This document shows positions 45,942-57,075 of a DNA stretch of 64,000 nucleotides, piece by piece. The DNA comes from Ligula intestinalis (taxonomy: Eukaryota; Platyhelminthes; Cestoda; Diphyllobothriidea; Diphyllobothriidae), in NCBI GenBank assembly GCA_036362985.1, contig JAYGXS010000002.1, forward strand, positions 92,097,502 through 92,161,501. The letters run 5' to 3'. Position 1 is the first letter of the stretch; each line of letters opens with the position of its first letter. Made by a program: the position numbers and the translations under genes. The notes under the pieces were generated by a model that had not been told where the DNA came from, ran no database searches, and worked only from the letters and a program-made list of their open reading frames with translations.

Positions 45942-46606
45942 TTAAAGAATTGACACGTAGAAATCAAGCATCCATGTCATCCAATAAAAGTCATCGTACA
46001 AAATATATGTTTTCATGAGTTCATCGGTAGCTACCATTGATTTGCATACTGCGCATTTCCTCTCCTTTTTAATGCATTGTTTTTCAAATTGCGTCCAGCC
46101 TGGGTCACTGTCACACATCAATCGAAACTTAAGCAGCCCATAACTGGGACGAGCGTCAATGAGGCGCATCTCACCAGCCGTGTTTGCCGAAAGATTGACC
46201 AAAATGTTGATTGCATTCTACATATCCCCTGCAAGCAAAATAAGTCATATTCAACATCGTAATGCCTGATTTGATGATACCGTAGCGATCCCAACATCGA
46301 CCCACATGTCATTATAAGCGTAATGTTGTTTTGTTTAAACGAGTTTCTTAGCAGATGCAGAACTCATCTGTGTTGAATGCGAATTTGAGTACTCAGATCC
46401 ATTTCCTTGAAAGAGGTATCTACAAGGGTTTTGATCGCGGCTTCGGAAAGACAGTGGGCTTGAATATACCGTTTCCTGTAAGTGATGTTCCCTTTTGTCT
46501 TTGTGGGAGAGTGACACCAAAATTTGGGCAAATTCAGTAAAAAGGGTTCATTAAATGTTCGGAAGTAAGCCACAGGTTCATTTGGTTTATTCATTGAAAA
46601 CTGCAT
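45942..46606 (-). pseudogene. LicD-like remnant of a second subfamily
   Basis: The minus-strand frame 46606-46118 has one in-frame TGA at 46364. It reads QAHCLSEAAIKTLVDTSFKE, then HLLRNSFKQNNITLIMTCGS, MLGSLRYHQIRHYDVEYDLF. The last block aligns with GGSLVGSFRHHDNIPWDDDLD of the intact gene, but the aspartate cluster has decayed to YDVEYD. After a frameshift near 46200, the frame to 45942 continues NTAGEMRLIDARPSYGLLKF and a cysteine-containing segment. The N-terminal part does not match the other LicD copies here, so this is probably a distinct LicD/fukutin-like subfamily. The assignment rests on one block. Confidence 0.5.
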
Positions 46607-47189
46607 CCTCCAAGTGACTTAGTCTACTGTGCACACTGATGTTACTGTAAAATGACGAAATACATCTATGAAATGTCCTCTTGGCTTTAGCGATACCTTT
46701 AGGTGACTGATTAACTGTCAGATGTATGACAATCCACAGAAAAATCTGAAGTGTTTGCGTCTATCGCCGTATGAAGCTGAACCTAAGGCCAGCAAATGAT
46801 CTGGCCCTGTTTGGAATAGGGAATAAAATCTGAAACTGCACGCGCTGCAAGAGCCCCCATTATCGCTAAATTAAGTCTGTGCAATAACAGGCTCACCTTC
46901 CCCTATTTTTCACCTACATACATGTTTAAGTACTTGTTTAGGAACCAAGTTCGTAAATGTGTGCATCATTGTATGCAGTTTGTGTTAAGTGCATATATAT
47001 TGTGGTCCTCGGTTTAGACTTGTGTTAGCACTTTTATCGCAGTCCCACACGTGACTGTCAACTGCCCGCGTTCTCGGCCAATTCTTTGAGGCGTGCAGCG
47101 TGGCTCATGAGCCGTTGCCCACAAAAAGTGCAGGCGTGGCCGTCGCATGATGTGTCAAGGTCGATTTGATATTTTGTTTTTGCTCTCGC
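46607..47189. other. No recognisable gene
   Basis: No reading frame or repeat could be assigned between the LicD-like remnant and the compact element B. Confidence 0.35.
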
Positions 47190-47276
47190 AAGCTATGCAT
47201 CTTCTTTCAAAACAAGCGAACCTGCATGTCCCAGGAAGCAAATAATAAGAAGAAGACTCGATCACTGGGACTAGAT

Positions 47277-47320
47277 CACTTGACGTTTCACCATGGGTCG
47301 CAGATTCATCCTCAAAGACA
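47277..47320 (-). ncRNA. Hammerhead-like module 6 (left end of element B)
   Basis: The minus strand gives TGTCT, a core-like TTGAGGA, a hairpin region and GAAACGTC. Both the core and stem I have mutated; it is recognisable only by alignment with module 2. Confidence 0.3.
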
Positions 47321-47632
47321 CGAATAGGAAACAGTGGCAGAAACGGGTAATGCATGCACAGACGGTTGCAGTATTGATAGGATACAGTAATTTCTGCAAA
47401 TTTAAGGGGACAATTAATGTTAATTGCTCTCTTGCGCGTTTTTAGGACGGCACACGCGCACTGACCTCTTGGACTTTCATCATGGGTTGCATCTTCTGCT
47501 GATGAACTGGCGGGCGCTCTCAGATCCCGTAACCTCTACACGGACGCACAGAACAGACACACTTCGACTGGCTTATTTACTGTGGGCGGCTTGTTTCTGC
47601 AGGGCGTGTTGTCCCCTTTCACAGTACACTGT

Positions 47633-47671
47633 CCTATGATTAAGGATGCCCGAGGGAATCCGAAACATCAG
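47633..47671 (+). ncRNA. Hammerhead-like module 7 (right end of element B)
   Basis: The hairpin is strong: GGATGCCC-GA-GGGAATCC followed immediately by GAAACATC. The preceding core is ATGATTA rather than CTGATGA. Confidence 0.35.
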
Positions 47672-47715
47672 AAAAAGTAAAGTCCTTGTTCCACTGATCG
47701 CATCTTCTTCTTCTG

Positions 47716-48429
47716 AACACTGTCCTACGTTGTTGGTCGAACTCACTTTTTGAATTATAAAAACATTCTGTATTCGAAGTTTTCCTGTTCAACACTGGTG
47801 ACCCCGACGTGATAATAACACAACTCTGCAAAACATACACCCATAATCAAAAATAACATGACTACCATTCCTAGGTAAGAAGGGTTGCCTTCGTTAAATG
47901 AGGAAATAGCTAACAGAAAGCTGCAGAACAAAGGTTAAGCAAAGTGATTGAAACTTCCCCTATTAATCGACAAAGTGCACGGTCAATGCTTAAATACGAT
48001 TGATTTAACGAAAAAAATTGATCACATTTGTTTCGTATGAACCGAAATGCAGGAATCCCACGAAATGAATTTTCATGAAAAAGCATCCTTTGGACAAAAA
48101 AAAAGTTTATTGAGTTAATTGTCGACACTGGATCCCCAGTTCATCGTCAGACTTGACAGAAATTTGCAAACAACAGTTAGCATTTCAAAGTGCTCGTACA
48201 GTTATGTAGTCAGTCTGGTGTGGGTGCTAATTTCATTTACAATTTGCGTCACATCGAGATGGACACGATTATCAGTTGCAATGCAGTAATAACTAATGGG
48301 CAACTGTAATTTGAGTAAGTCCGGTGTCATTCCTCGTAATCCGATGTGGGCGCTAATTGTCGTTCAGGTTGGTCCATGTTTGTTGGCGGCAGTCCTTGAC
48401 CACCTTTCTTTGAGGTGTTTGTACACGCC
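47716..48429. other. No recognisable gene
   Basis: Contains an 8-base A run near 48096. The short frames on both strands were not recognised. It may include the decayed tail of the PLE that follows. Confidence 0.35.
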
Positions 48430-49845
48430 GTCTAACTCAATTCGCCGGTTGATGCATGAGTCATCGGAGTACATTGCCTCAACACATTATCGGCCTTTTT
48501 TGAGGGGCAAACTCCAATGATGCATGTTGTGTCCTTTGCAAAAGTATGTTCTGTGTCAAAGCAATGAATAGCAACTTCCGAAAAATGGTTATGGCTCTTC
48601 ACTGCCGATTGGTGCTCGCGGATGCGAGAAGAGACTAATATACCTGTTTAGCCACAATATACCTTATTACAAACTTTACATTGCATTTTGTAGATGGCTT
48701 ATGTCTTATCGAGATAGCCAACCCTATCCTTAAGGTGTACTAACTGAGTGCGTTAAGTAGCCGTGGGTTAGTGTGCCACATTTATTTGGTGTTTCCGCAA
48801 AACATCTTTTAACGAGTTCAGACAAGTTCCTTATGTAAGGAAGGAGTTCCATGTGTTCGGTTTGGGCGCCTGAGTGGAACTATCCGGTTCCTTTTTCTTG
48901 GACTGTTGTTGTCGCATGCGTCGTCGCACAAAGTCTCTAGGGAAACCATTGCGGAAAACAATTTAAACAAGTAAATGAGCTCGTTTTGGTGGGTGTTTTC
49001 ATCAGAACAGTGTGTCTTCGCTCGGCGTAGCAGACTGTTGACAGAACTCCTTTTGTGAGAGATGGGGTTGTTGCCCTCATAGTTAAGAATAACTTCCGCA
49101 TGCGTGTCTTTGCGGTAAACGGACGTTTGTAATGTTCCGTCAGCATTTTGCTGCACGAGGACATCCAGAAATGAGAGTTTACTGTTAACCTCCTTCTCGA
49201 GCGTGAATTAAATGCCGGGAATGGTTGATAAAAATGGTCTTGTGAAGTGCTTATAGATGGTCTTTTTAAACGATAACAAATGTGTCGTCTGCATGGCGTA
49301 CCCATAACTTAGGGTTAATAGATGGACAGGCCATTAAGCCTAGCCTCTGCGTGGTTATTTTGGCAAAGGATCGAGATATGGGTGACCCCATTGGAGATCC
49401 TTTTAGTTGTTGATAATACTGATGATCAAATGAAACATATTTTTCCACATAATCAAGTAAGGCTATTACAGGAACCTTCGTTGCATAGCTCTTCAACGTT
49501 TTCCTGTGTGCATTGTTTTCTACATCAAGTGGTTCTGGAGGTGAACAGGGAAACAAAGTCGAAAGAGACCATTATTTCATCATCGGAGACCGTGATTCCC
49601 CTTCGTTTCTGTTGAAACTCCGTAGCGTTCTGAATGGAAGTCTCACAATCTTTCGTTAGTGAATGAAGTTGTCGGAATAGCCACTTAGAGCTTTTATAAT
49701 TCAGTGCTCGATTAATGATACAATCGGTCGTAGAGTGACTTTTGGTTTGTGAACTTTGGGTAATCCGTAGATCTTCGCGATTTATTTTCTTGCCTCCCGG
49801 ACAACGCAGAATTCCATTCTCTATTGAAACGAATTCTGACATATA
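48430..49845 (-). mobile_element. Penelope-like element, RT and part of GIY-YIG, frameshifted
   Basis: From 49842 the minus strand gives a TTDCIINRALNYKSSKWLFR segment and DDEIMVSFDFVSLFTS, then (49556-49266) YYQQLKGSPMGSPISRSFAK and the palm block LWVRHADDTFVIV with both aspartates. Post-palm blocks (LQTSVYRKDTHAEVILNYEG, SHKRSSVNSLLRRAKTHCS) run to 48818 in shifted frames. Upstream of 48640 on the plus-strand scale, SAVKSHNHFSEVAIHCFDTE marks a decayed GIY-YIG region. The tail 48640-48960 aligns with the fragment at 20640-21000. The palm reads HADD rather than YVDD, an acceptable variant at the first position. Confidence 0.85.
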
Positions 49846-49865
49846 CTTATACTAAAAGATGTATC

Positions 49866-49930
49866 CATCAGGATTTGAATCCACGGAGAAAATGCAGTTG
49901 ACTAACTCATGAGCTGCAATGGTACTAATG
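49866..49930 (-). tRNA. tRNA-like sequence (possible SINE head)
   Basis: The minus strand reads CAGCTCATGAGTTAGTCAAC (A-box like), then GTGGATTCAAATCCTG, close to a B-box. No complete cloverleaf can be drawn with confidence. It lies directly upstream of the PLE start at 49845. Confidence 0.35.
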
Positions 49931-50213
49931 CGCAGGTTCGCCGTAAACCTAGCGGCTAGACAAAATTTCAGTTGATGCCGGTGCGTATGTGAAGGGCTGG
50001 TTTTATTCGATGATAATTTGCGGTTGGGTGTAAGCAGCCCAAAGCAATCACAACGAAGAAAAATAAATTCTGTCTTTACTTTACGGGTATTAAAGCGCGC
50101 CCTTAACCAATCAAATACATCACCGATTTATCACTAGCCCAGAGCTTTAACCACCGATCTTTGAGGTCGTTTTTTGCCAGTGTAGGTCGCGTTTTACACC
50201 AGTTCACTGATTG
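49931..50213. other. No recognisable gene
   Basis: No reading frame or repeat assigned. Confidence 0.3.
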
Positions 50214-50651
50214 CTAACATTTACTAGTTCTCGTCGCGGCTGTGATCATGCCTGATATGGCTGGCCTCAATGATGTCACATACTGTACACCACCGAGCGT
50301 GAAAATTGGTGGCATCGCAGCTGGAAAACTCCTCCCAGCCTCTCTCGAAATCGTGCAGTTATTTCCAAAACTGGTGTCCCCTATATTCTTACTGTTTGAG
50401 ATGGAGAAATATAGACACTCTTTGCTGAATGTCCATTGATCGTCAATGAAATTTTTTAGTGGCACTTTGCCTCGCGTACCGTTACTTGGGCACTCACAAC
50501 AGCCACGCTGCCAACCTAGAAGTCTAAACCGATAATATTTCTGACAAACACACATAAGCATAGAATGATCATATATGACTAAGTGGCTGCCGAACGCCTG
50601 TTCTAAGCAACTGCACGTTGTGCAGTTACCCTGGCTCAAAAACGAAGTCAA
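50214..50651 (-). other. Unassigned 145-codon open frame, cysteine-rich
   Basis: The longest frame outside recognised elements other than the LicD gene. It contains a run of cysteines early (CTTCSCLEQ, CVCQ, CCECPSNGTRG) and later IDDQWTFSKECLYFSISNS. No family was recognised and no signal peptide is evident at this start. It could be an exon of a cysteine-rich secreted or membrane protein, or a chance frame. Codon-based evidence could not be assessed. Confidence 0.25.
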
Positions 50652-50854
50652 TTGATTGTAGGTCTAATGTTTGTGTCTCACTTTTCATTTCAGACAGTAT
50701 TTTCTGTCATGAGTAATAGCACTTATACGGCTGCAAGAGACTCTTGAAACGGAGTCCTAACGTAGATTATCATAGAGTGTGAATTTTTACCGTTCTAAAA
50801 AGGCAAGGCAACATACGTAGTGCTTAATCGATAAAACATTGTACTTTTTATTAT

Positions 50855-51330
50855 GAAGAAGAAGATGCGATCACTGGAGCAAGGACCTTATTTTCCTGAC
50901 GTTTAGGATGCCCTCGGCAATCCTTGATCATAGGTTGTGATAATACAGTCGTGCTCATGCGCAGATAGGGTGGAGACTTGCACAGACTGCACAGTATGTA
51001 TATTTCATAGTGGTCATCCGCGTGTGTGTGATAATTGCGTACTTCTGTATGCAAACGCCAAATCGTTTCTCGAGTCATGGTTCTTAGACCCCCAGTACAG
51101 TGTAAAATAGAATAGATGGACAAAGATTCGATTTGGACGCCATACAGCTATCCAGGAGAGCCAGTCGAGTTTAAGTGCGATTTTAACAGGAGGCATGCGG
51201 GCGGTAGCCAACACGGGCATAGTCTGGTTGCCTCAAATGTTATTGGCCGGAAAGACTGCATCGATCAAGGCATGCATCCGTGCTCTTCGCCCTCGGGTGA
51301 GACCAGCATTTGCAGGTTTGTGATTGGCTG
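50855..51330 (-). mobile_element. Penelope-like element tail with hammerhead-like module 8
   Basis: The minus-strand stretch NHDSRNDLAFAYRSTQLSH resembles the end of a GIY-YIG nuclease, as at 34.6 kb. It is followed by about 120 bases, then at 50895-50934 CCT, ATGATCA, a hairpin (AGGAT-TGCCGAGGGC-ATCCT) and AAACGTCAGG. The element ends with the box CAGTGATCGCATCTTCTTCT at about 50855. It shows the order of parts at a PLE 3' end: nuclease, spacer, hammerhead-like module, end box. Confidence 0.6.
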
Positions 51331-52368
51331 TTGCAGATTCCCCATCCAGTGCAGACGTATGCGTTACCCGTAGTGGGCTTTCAGACATGCTAACCTCTGT
51401 GGATAGAGTCACCGGAGTCTAAATATCACTAATACGATGTACACCATTGAGAGTCTCTGAATGCATCCTTTAGCTTAATATTTTTCTTAAGTCATATTTA
51501 TAATCTTTTGTGTGCTTTGACATCACTGACCACCTGTATCCGCTGCTCCAATACCCTTACTCTGGCAACCCAATGTCAGTCAGGCTCAGTGATAGCTTAC
51601 TAACAGGCGGTCTGACAAAGCATGGCATTGTCCCATGCTTGACGATTGGCTCGTCGGTCAGGAAACTGAAGAAAGGGGTACTGAAACAAATTTAACGGGT
51701 AAGCCAGAAAGTTATACGAATGAAGTTGCTTCACTCGCACTTGATACGGTATCTTGGGAGACGATAGAATGCCGCTGATTAACAGGTGCTTCACCAAACC
51801 ACCACAGTCCTCAGATTTGATCCTACCTTAGTCATAGACAAATTGAAGGACAACCTTATCCTGCACTCATTGACCAGCCTACCTTGTCACCTAAAGTCCC
51901 TTGCAGTTATGTGCCCATGAGTGCTTGTTTGTCCTAGCAGATGACCCTACCTTCTTACTCTTACTCCTTTCCGCTGACACAAACAAACACAGTCGCTTCA
52001 ATATCACCCCGCTGCCCACATGTATATAATTCATCACACGCGAGTAAACAATCAACTCACCATATATTGCACTGTGTATGAAATTAATCCCTCCCAAATG
52101 TTGCATCCTTCACCTATCAGTCGGATATTTTAAGTGTTTTTTGGTTACAGTTGATCGCTCAGCCTTAACCGCACCAAGCCCATCCACAAACGCTTGAATT
52201 ATGTGGAAATAAAAAAAAACAAGGCAACCATTAAATATATAATAGGACAATAACCAAGGAAGAGAATAAATAAAATAAATTGATTCTGCAGTCTTCACAA
52301 ACAACAAGAACCTGCTCGTCAAGGTGCAGCAACTAAGTGAGCCATATCCTGCACGCCAGCCCTCTAGA
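51331..52368. other. 3' flank of the LicD gene; no recognised gene
   Basis: A 61-codon plus frame at 51510-51695 and minus frames at 52106-51891 and 52385-52110 are unassigned. For the minus-strand LicD gene ending at 52369 this is downstream DNA. AATAAA-type signals on the minus strand could not be placed with confidence. Confidence 0.3.
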
Positions 52369-53430
52369 CTAGGGCGCAACCACACGCATCCTGAAGGTTT
52401 CTACATGGGCCACATTTCTGGGTGCTACCAGGCGTATTTCGTGAATGCTCCGGTTACCAAGAATAAGCCTCTCGCGGACCCACACCAGTTCTGACAGATT
52501 GCCCTCGTCGCCTTTGTCGTAGAGAGGGTTGTGCTCAACGAAAGCATACCGGTGCGCCAGTTTTTCGCACGATATAGATTGACGCTGCCTTGGTTTCTCA
52601 AACACGTGATCCCATCCGGATATGAGGCAGTCTACCACGCCGATGTTCGGTTGCATAATAGCCGCAAAGCTGTTTCTTGGCGTTGGGACCCAGTGCTTGC
52701 AGAATGGGCGAAATATGAGAGGAAAAACATCAGACTTGGCACAGGTCTCATGCACGCCACGATAAATTGCCCGTTCTACCATATGAGTTGCGTTGGTAGT
52801 GTAGTAACCGATATCAATGAAAGGCCAACCCCAGTCACACCGCCCACACAGTTTGCGGCTACCTTCGACATCCTGCGAGGTAATATGGGGTTCAATTAAT
52901 TTTGCGCAGATCTTGTCCCTGAGCCCATGTTTCCAAATTATAATTTCGGGTGCGAGTTCATGCATCTTTCTCCACAGCGCATCTCTGACATTGAAATCAA
53001 CGAGAACATCAAGGTCATCGTCCCAGGGTATGTTATCATGGTGGCGAAAAGATCCAACCAGGCTGCCGCCCCAGATCATCCATTTGTCACTCAAACCCAA
53101 ATCCTCCATGACGTTTATAAAAGCACTGAATAGTTTCCATTGTGTACGCATCTGTTTGCTGCTGTATTGTGGTTCCCATTCAATTTGTTTGGCTCCCGGC
53201 ACACCCAACGGACCAGGCAAATATTTTGGTTTCGGCCAGTCTAGCTGCTCCAGATTTGGCAGCTGCTGACGCTTCAGTTTTGTCCGGCCACAATCCACGA
53301 CAAACTTCTGGATATCACGATGCGGGAAAATTAGAGGCTCGTTCAATTTCAGGTAGAATGAAGATAAAAACATGAGGAACGTAATGAGGAATGCCAGCAT
53401 AGCGACCCAAAAGCACAACTTTGCAACCAT
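52369..53430 (-). CDS. LicD-family (fukutin-related type) type II membrane protein, intact
   Basis: An uninterrupted 353-codon frame from ATG at 53430 to TAG at 52369. Residues 4-27 form a hydrophobic signal-anchor (CFWVAMLAFLITFLMFLSSF), which places the catalytic part in the Golgi/ER lumen or outside the cell. The LicD domain carries WGGSLVGSFRHHDNIPWDDD at 120-139 with D141 completing the DDDxD metal site, KICAKLIE at 173-180, a second conserved block WPFIDIGYY at 202-210, and WVRERLILG at 317-325. Conserved cysteines lie throughout the C-terminal half. LicD-family proteins transfer phosphorylated groups (phosphocholine in bacteria, ribitol phosphate for animal FKRP/fukutin); the substrate here cannot be told. 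The start is supported by the anchor and by alignment with the copy at 21683, whose modelled length is 351. No introns are needed, unlike that copy. This is the only apparently functional gene in the window. Confidence 0.88.
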   Translation of the reverse strand: MVAKLCFWVAMLAFLITFLMFLSSFYLKLNEPLIFPHRDIQKFVVDCGRTKLKRQQLPNLEQLDWPKPKYLPGPLGVPGAKQIEWEPQYSSKQMRTQWKLFSAFINVMEDLGLSDKWMIWGGSLVGSFRHHDNIPWDDDLDVLVDFNVRDALWRKMHELAPEIIIWKHGLRDKICAKLIEPHITSQDVEGSRKLCGRCDWGWPFIDIGYYTTNATHMVERAIYRGVHETCAKSDVFPLIFRPFCKHWVPTPRNSFAAIMQPNIGVVDCLISGWDHVFEKPRQRQSISCEKLAHRYAFVEHNPLYDKGDEGNLSELVWVRERLILGNRSIHEIRLVAPRNVAHVETFRMRVVAP

Positions 53431-55595
53431 TTCGTAGTTATTGTGACTGCAAATTGTTGAGGGATCTCACCTTTTGTTCTACTTTCTAAAGTATTGGGTA
53501 AAAATTCAATGGAATTAAAACAGCACTCATGAGACTGAATAACACGTAATACAAAATCCTATGTTATACAACATAGTGTATGCAATGAAGTATAAAATAG
53601 TATATGAAACACTGCAATATTCTTGGTGGATTTTTTATTGATAATTAAGCTTGTATTTGGTTACCTTAATATGATTCATTTGGTAAAACCTGATACGGAA
53701 AATCCTTTCGGTTTGGATCAGCGCCAATCAGTTTACTTTATTCAGCCTGTGAATGGTAGGGCTCACAAAAGGCAATCACGATATGCTGATCATATCTGCG
53801 ACTTTTATTTTGGGAAAACATTTAAGTTGGGTAAATCACGTTGTAACGTTTTATTTTCTTAGATAAATGCGTATTATTTTCGGAAGAAAAGATTTCTTCC
53901 CCACCGACCGCATAATCACATGCGGGTGACAATTACCAATGTTTTATCCCGACCCGATTTATTAGCTTATGTTAGCTATCCGTCTGTATTGACTGTTTCA
54001 TATGATACCCATAAGTTTGATGACGACCTGGTGACCCACTGTCGAAAATGCACTCGATAAATGACATTTTTCCAAATAATTCTTTTAAAAAATACTTATT
54101 TGTAAATTATACCTTCAGCTGATGTGTGACTTCCAAATAGAACAGACAGGAAAATAACTTTAAGTTCAAAAGTAGGCATATACAAGGCCATCCTTTTTGT
54201 ATATGCAAGAAATCCAGAATAAGGTGAAAAGTAAGTAATTGAAATTTATTAGTAATATATTAAATATAATTGACTTAAAACACATGTTGCTATCGACTGT
54301 TATGGTTAAGCGTTATTGTGATGATAAGATATAAGATAACTATGCTTCCATTAGCATTTATTTACGTCTATGGAATTTAGGGACCATAAAAATATGTGTA
54401 TTTTACATAGCAATCAATTTGTACTTCTCAGACCCTTTTACGTATGAAGTTTTCTCAGGGGTGTCCATAATTGCTTGTAAGTTATCGAAGTTGCCTATGA
54501 TTAGTTTTCGGTGTGGTTAGAACTAGTTTGCAAACTTTGGCATTTTGAGAGGTTTTACATTAGAATGTTTACACAATCAACATAAGGATAGATATGCTGG
54601 CACAACGTGAGACCGCTTCAAACTACTTAGACTAAAACACAGACCAAGAAGAACAGACTGTGATGGACCTATCATAAATGAGTAAGTAAAGGGCTTTTCT
54701 AAATAATATCTTGTAAAAGGACCATTCCGAGTGCAATGACATGAACCTACTCTTGGAAAACTTACATTTTCAATGCAGTTTGCAGTCGTCGTTCTTCTTA
54801 CCCAACACCTGACCTGAGTACTGGTATGGGTGAGCAAGTTGCCAAAATTGCAACAACCTTGACACCCTGATATGTTTACATTTTAATTCCACCTATCGGC
54901 TTTCGTTGATTACCTGAATGGGTTTGCCACCCCCATGAGTTAAACGTTGCCACTGCTCACTTTAGTGGAGCAGTGGAGCATAAGTGGTTGAGAATTACCC
55001 TGTTGGGTTTCTAGGGCTAAAGGAAATCAAGTTAACGCAAAAGTTAACGTAGGCGACGCAGATAAACAACAATCGTTTCACCCGACGCCCTTTGCTGCTT
55101 GTGGAATGAGAAAACTAACCGCCATATGTTTAACGAGATAATAAGTACCAACGTTCAGCTGGTCTGCAATGAATAGTTTGCTTCTCCTCACTGAGTATAC
55201 ATGAGGACAATGAATAACTGTTCCTGCATTCTTGGGACAACTTCGCACACTTTTATGAGGAAAATAACTTAAATTTGTGATGCTAGAAAAAGGCCCCTCG
55301 ACTGACATACTTCACATATCCATGGCTGTGAATACCGTGAACACATATTGTGATTTTTGCTCACAGAGTTGCTAATTCTTGAGAATTGATTGTCCTGAAA
55401 TCATGTTATAACCTAAAATAAGTTTGACCAGCTTTAACATGCATATCAAGAGATATCAGATAAAATCAACGTTTTCCTCATCTTGCGATTTAATAGGATA
55501 TTCGGTCCGAACCTCAAGCTCAAAATTTTCCCTGGGTAGCAAGTAAATCATATAGCAGTTTTTTACTCTCACGTCGTTCACGTATGCGACGGAGC
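53431..55595. other. 5' flank of the LicD gene; no recognised gene
   Basis: AT-rich sequence with short unrecognised frames (53623-53862, 54837-54577, 55308-55078). The promoter of the LicD gene should lie at the left end of this stretch (just above 53430), but no motif is convincing. Confidence 0.35.
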
Positions 55596-55599
55596 TTTG

Positions 55600-57075
55600 G
55601 GTCACACTTGATATGAGAAACTCTTTTTATAATTCCAATGCTAAATGGCTGGTAGAAAAGCTGAAACCATTAAAGAGTGACCTATATCGTCGAAGTCTTA
55701 AAGACACATTAGAGTTTTTGAAACCCATAAAGAATAAGAAAGTTCGTGAAAGTAAGATGCACTAATTGGATTTGTCCTCACTATTAACCACCGTTCACAG
55801 GGCAAATCCTTGTGATGTAATCCCGTTATGTGACCACTGAGAACAAACTACGTTTGATGAAAGCAACAGAGACTGCCCTGGCTTGCTTTTATGATCTGCC
55901 AAAAATCCAAAAACTAAACGTCCCATTGCAGCCAATATTTGCCCATAAAGGCAGCCCCATATTTAAGTTGACTAAATGGATGTAGTTCAAGCTAATTTTT
56001 TTCCAAGACAACTCTGATACCTTAGTCCACTCTGCTTACACATTCTTGGCTGACGTCCATGAGAGAAGAATTAAGTCAGACAAAATGATGGTCTCCTTTA
56101 ACGTGACATCATAATTCACAACTTCCACCCAGTTTAGCACGATACATTTTGTGGAGGAAGTTCGAGGAACGGTATGACGAAACACAGAGTTCACTCAAAA
56201 TTGAACACCTAATGATGCTTTTCAAAGTTTGCCAAACTACATACTTCACTTTTACAGGAACCACTTCTGAACAGATCAAAATAACTCCAATAGGCTTTCA
56301 AATCTCTGGTTTAAAAGCAGTATTAGTCCTAGAAGAATTATACAAGAGGGCATTCAGCCGATAGCCCCGATCTTTGACGCCGTTTCTTTGGCCACAAAAT
56401 TGTAATAGTCAAGAAGAACTTGCTGCAGAATTTGCATGCTCTTTTCACATCAATATTCCCAGATATAAAAGGTTTACGAGAGAAGAAGAAAAGGATCGGC
56501 AGCTTACCTTTCTTGATGTATTCGTCATGCGAAATTCCAACGGCGAGATCGAAACAACGGTTCATAGGAAGGTGAATTACACCACACAGCTTATCAACTG
56601 TCACAAAAACCATCCAGTGGCTCACAAACGAAGATGCATTAGAACGTTGTTCAAAAGAATTAAAACACACTGCAGTAACCCGGAGGTCAAAGCCCGGGAG
56701 GACCAATATCTCGCCAACCAATTTGTGTGGAATGGCTAGCTAAAGGCCTTCATTAACCGCTGTCGGCATACCCACCCTCCGAAGACCAGACCATAACCAC
56801 CCCCTATGATAGGGCTTGCGCTTTCATACATAAAGGAAGTGTCGGAATCGACAGAACGCATTAATGCGGGACTAGGCTTCGGAATAATGCACCGCCCCAT
56901 GACCACCATGCGCAGCCGTACCATGAAAATAAAGGACTAATTAAGTTCCACTGAGACGTAGGGCGTAGTGTATTGCATAACATGTATGAAAAGTCCCCGA
57001 AATTATACCGGCCAGACAGGAAGCATGTTTGGTTCGCGTATGCAAAGAAGCCAGCAAAGCTCATGCAAAGCTAAT
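55600..57075 (+). mobile_element. Penelope-like element, same lineage as the 31.3-kb copy, heavily decayed
   Basis: In shifting plus-strand frames: ALACFYDLPKIQKLNVPLQP and a FKLTKWM segment (about 55870-55985), DKMMVSFNVTS (56080), FKVCQTTYFTFTGTTSEQIK (56225-56280) with a GSPISG-like block, RFTREEEKDRQLTFLDVFVM (56470-56530), and HKNHPVAHKRRCIRTLFKRI. The endonuclease region at 56820-57060 reads YIKEVSESTERINAGLGFGI and GVVYCITCMKSPRNYTGQTG, which closely parallels the copy at 31.3-34.0 kb. The catalytic palm block itself is not recognisable near 56380. Multiple stops and frameshifts are present. Confidence 0.82.

Larger units (their letters stand above)
47190..47715. mobile_element. Compact inverted-repeat element B (PLE-derived, non-autonomous)
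   Basis: Same architecture as element A at 10.2 kb but older. Both ends carry the end box (minus strand GTGATCGAGTCTTCTTCTTA near 47257, plus strand CTGATCGCATCTTCTTCTTC near 47693) and a hammerhead-like module inside each end. Internal blocks match element A (GCATGCACAGACGGTTGCAG, CAATTAATGTTAATTGC, GGACGGCACACGCG) and the fragment at 2127-2330. Outside the left end, TTTGCTTCCTGGGACATGC on the minus strand matches the sequence just beyond element A's right arm, so the same flank belongs to the family. Confidence 0.7.
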
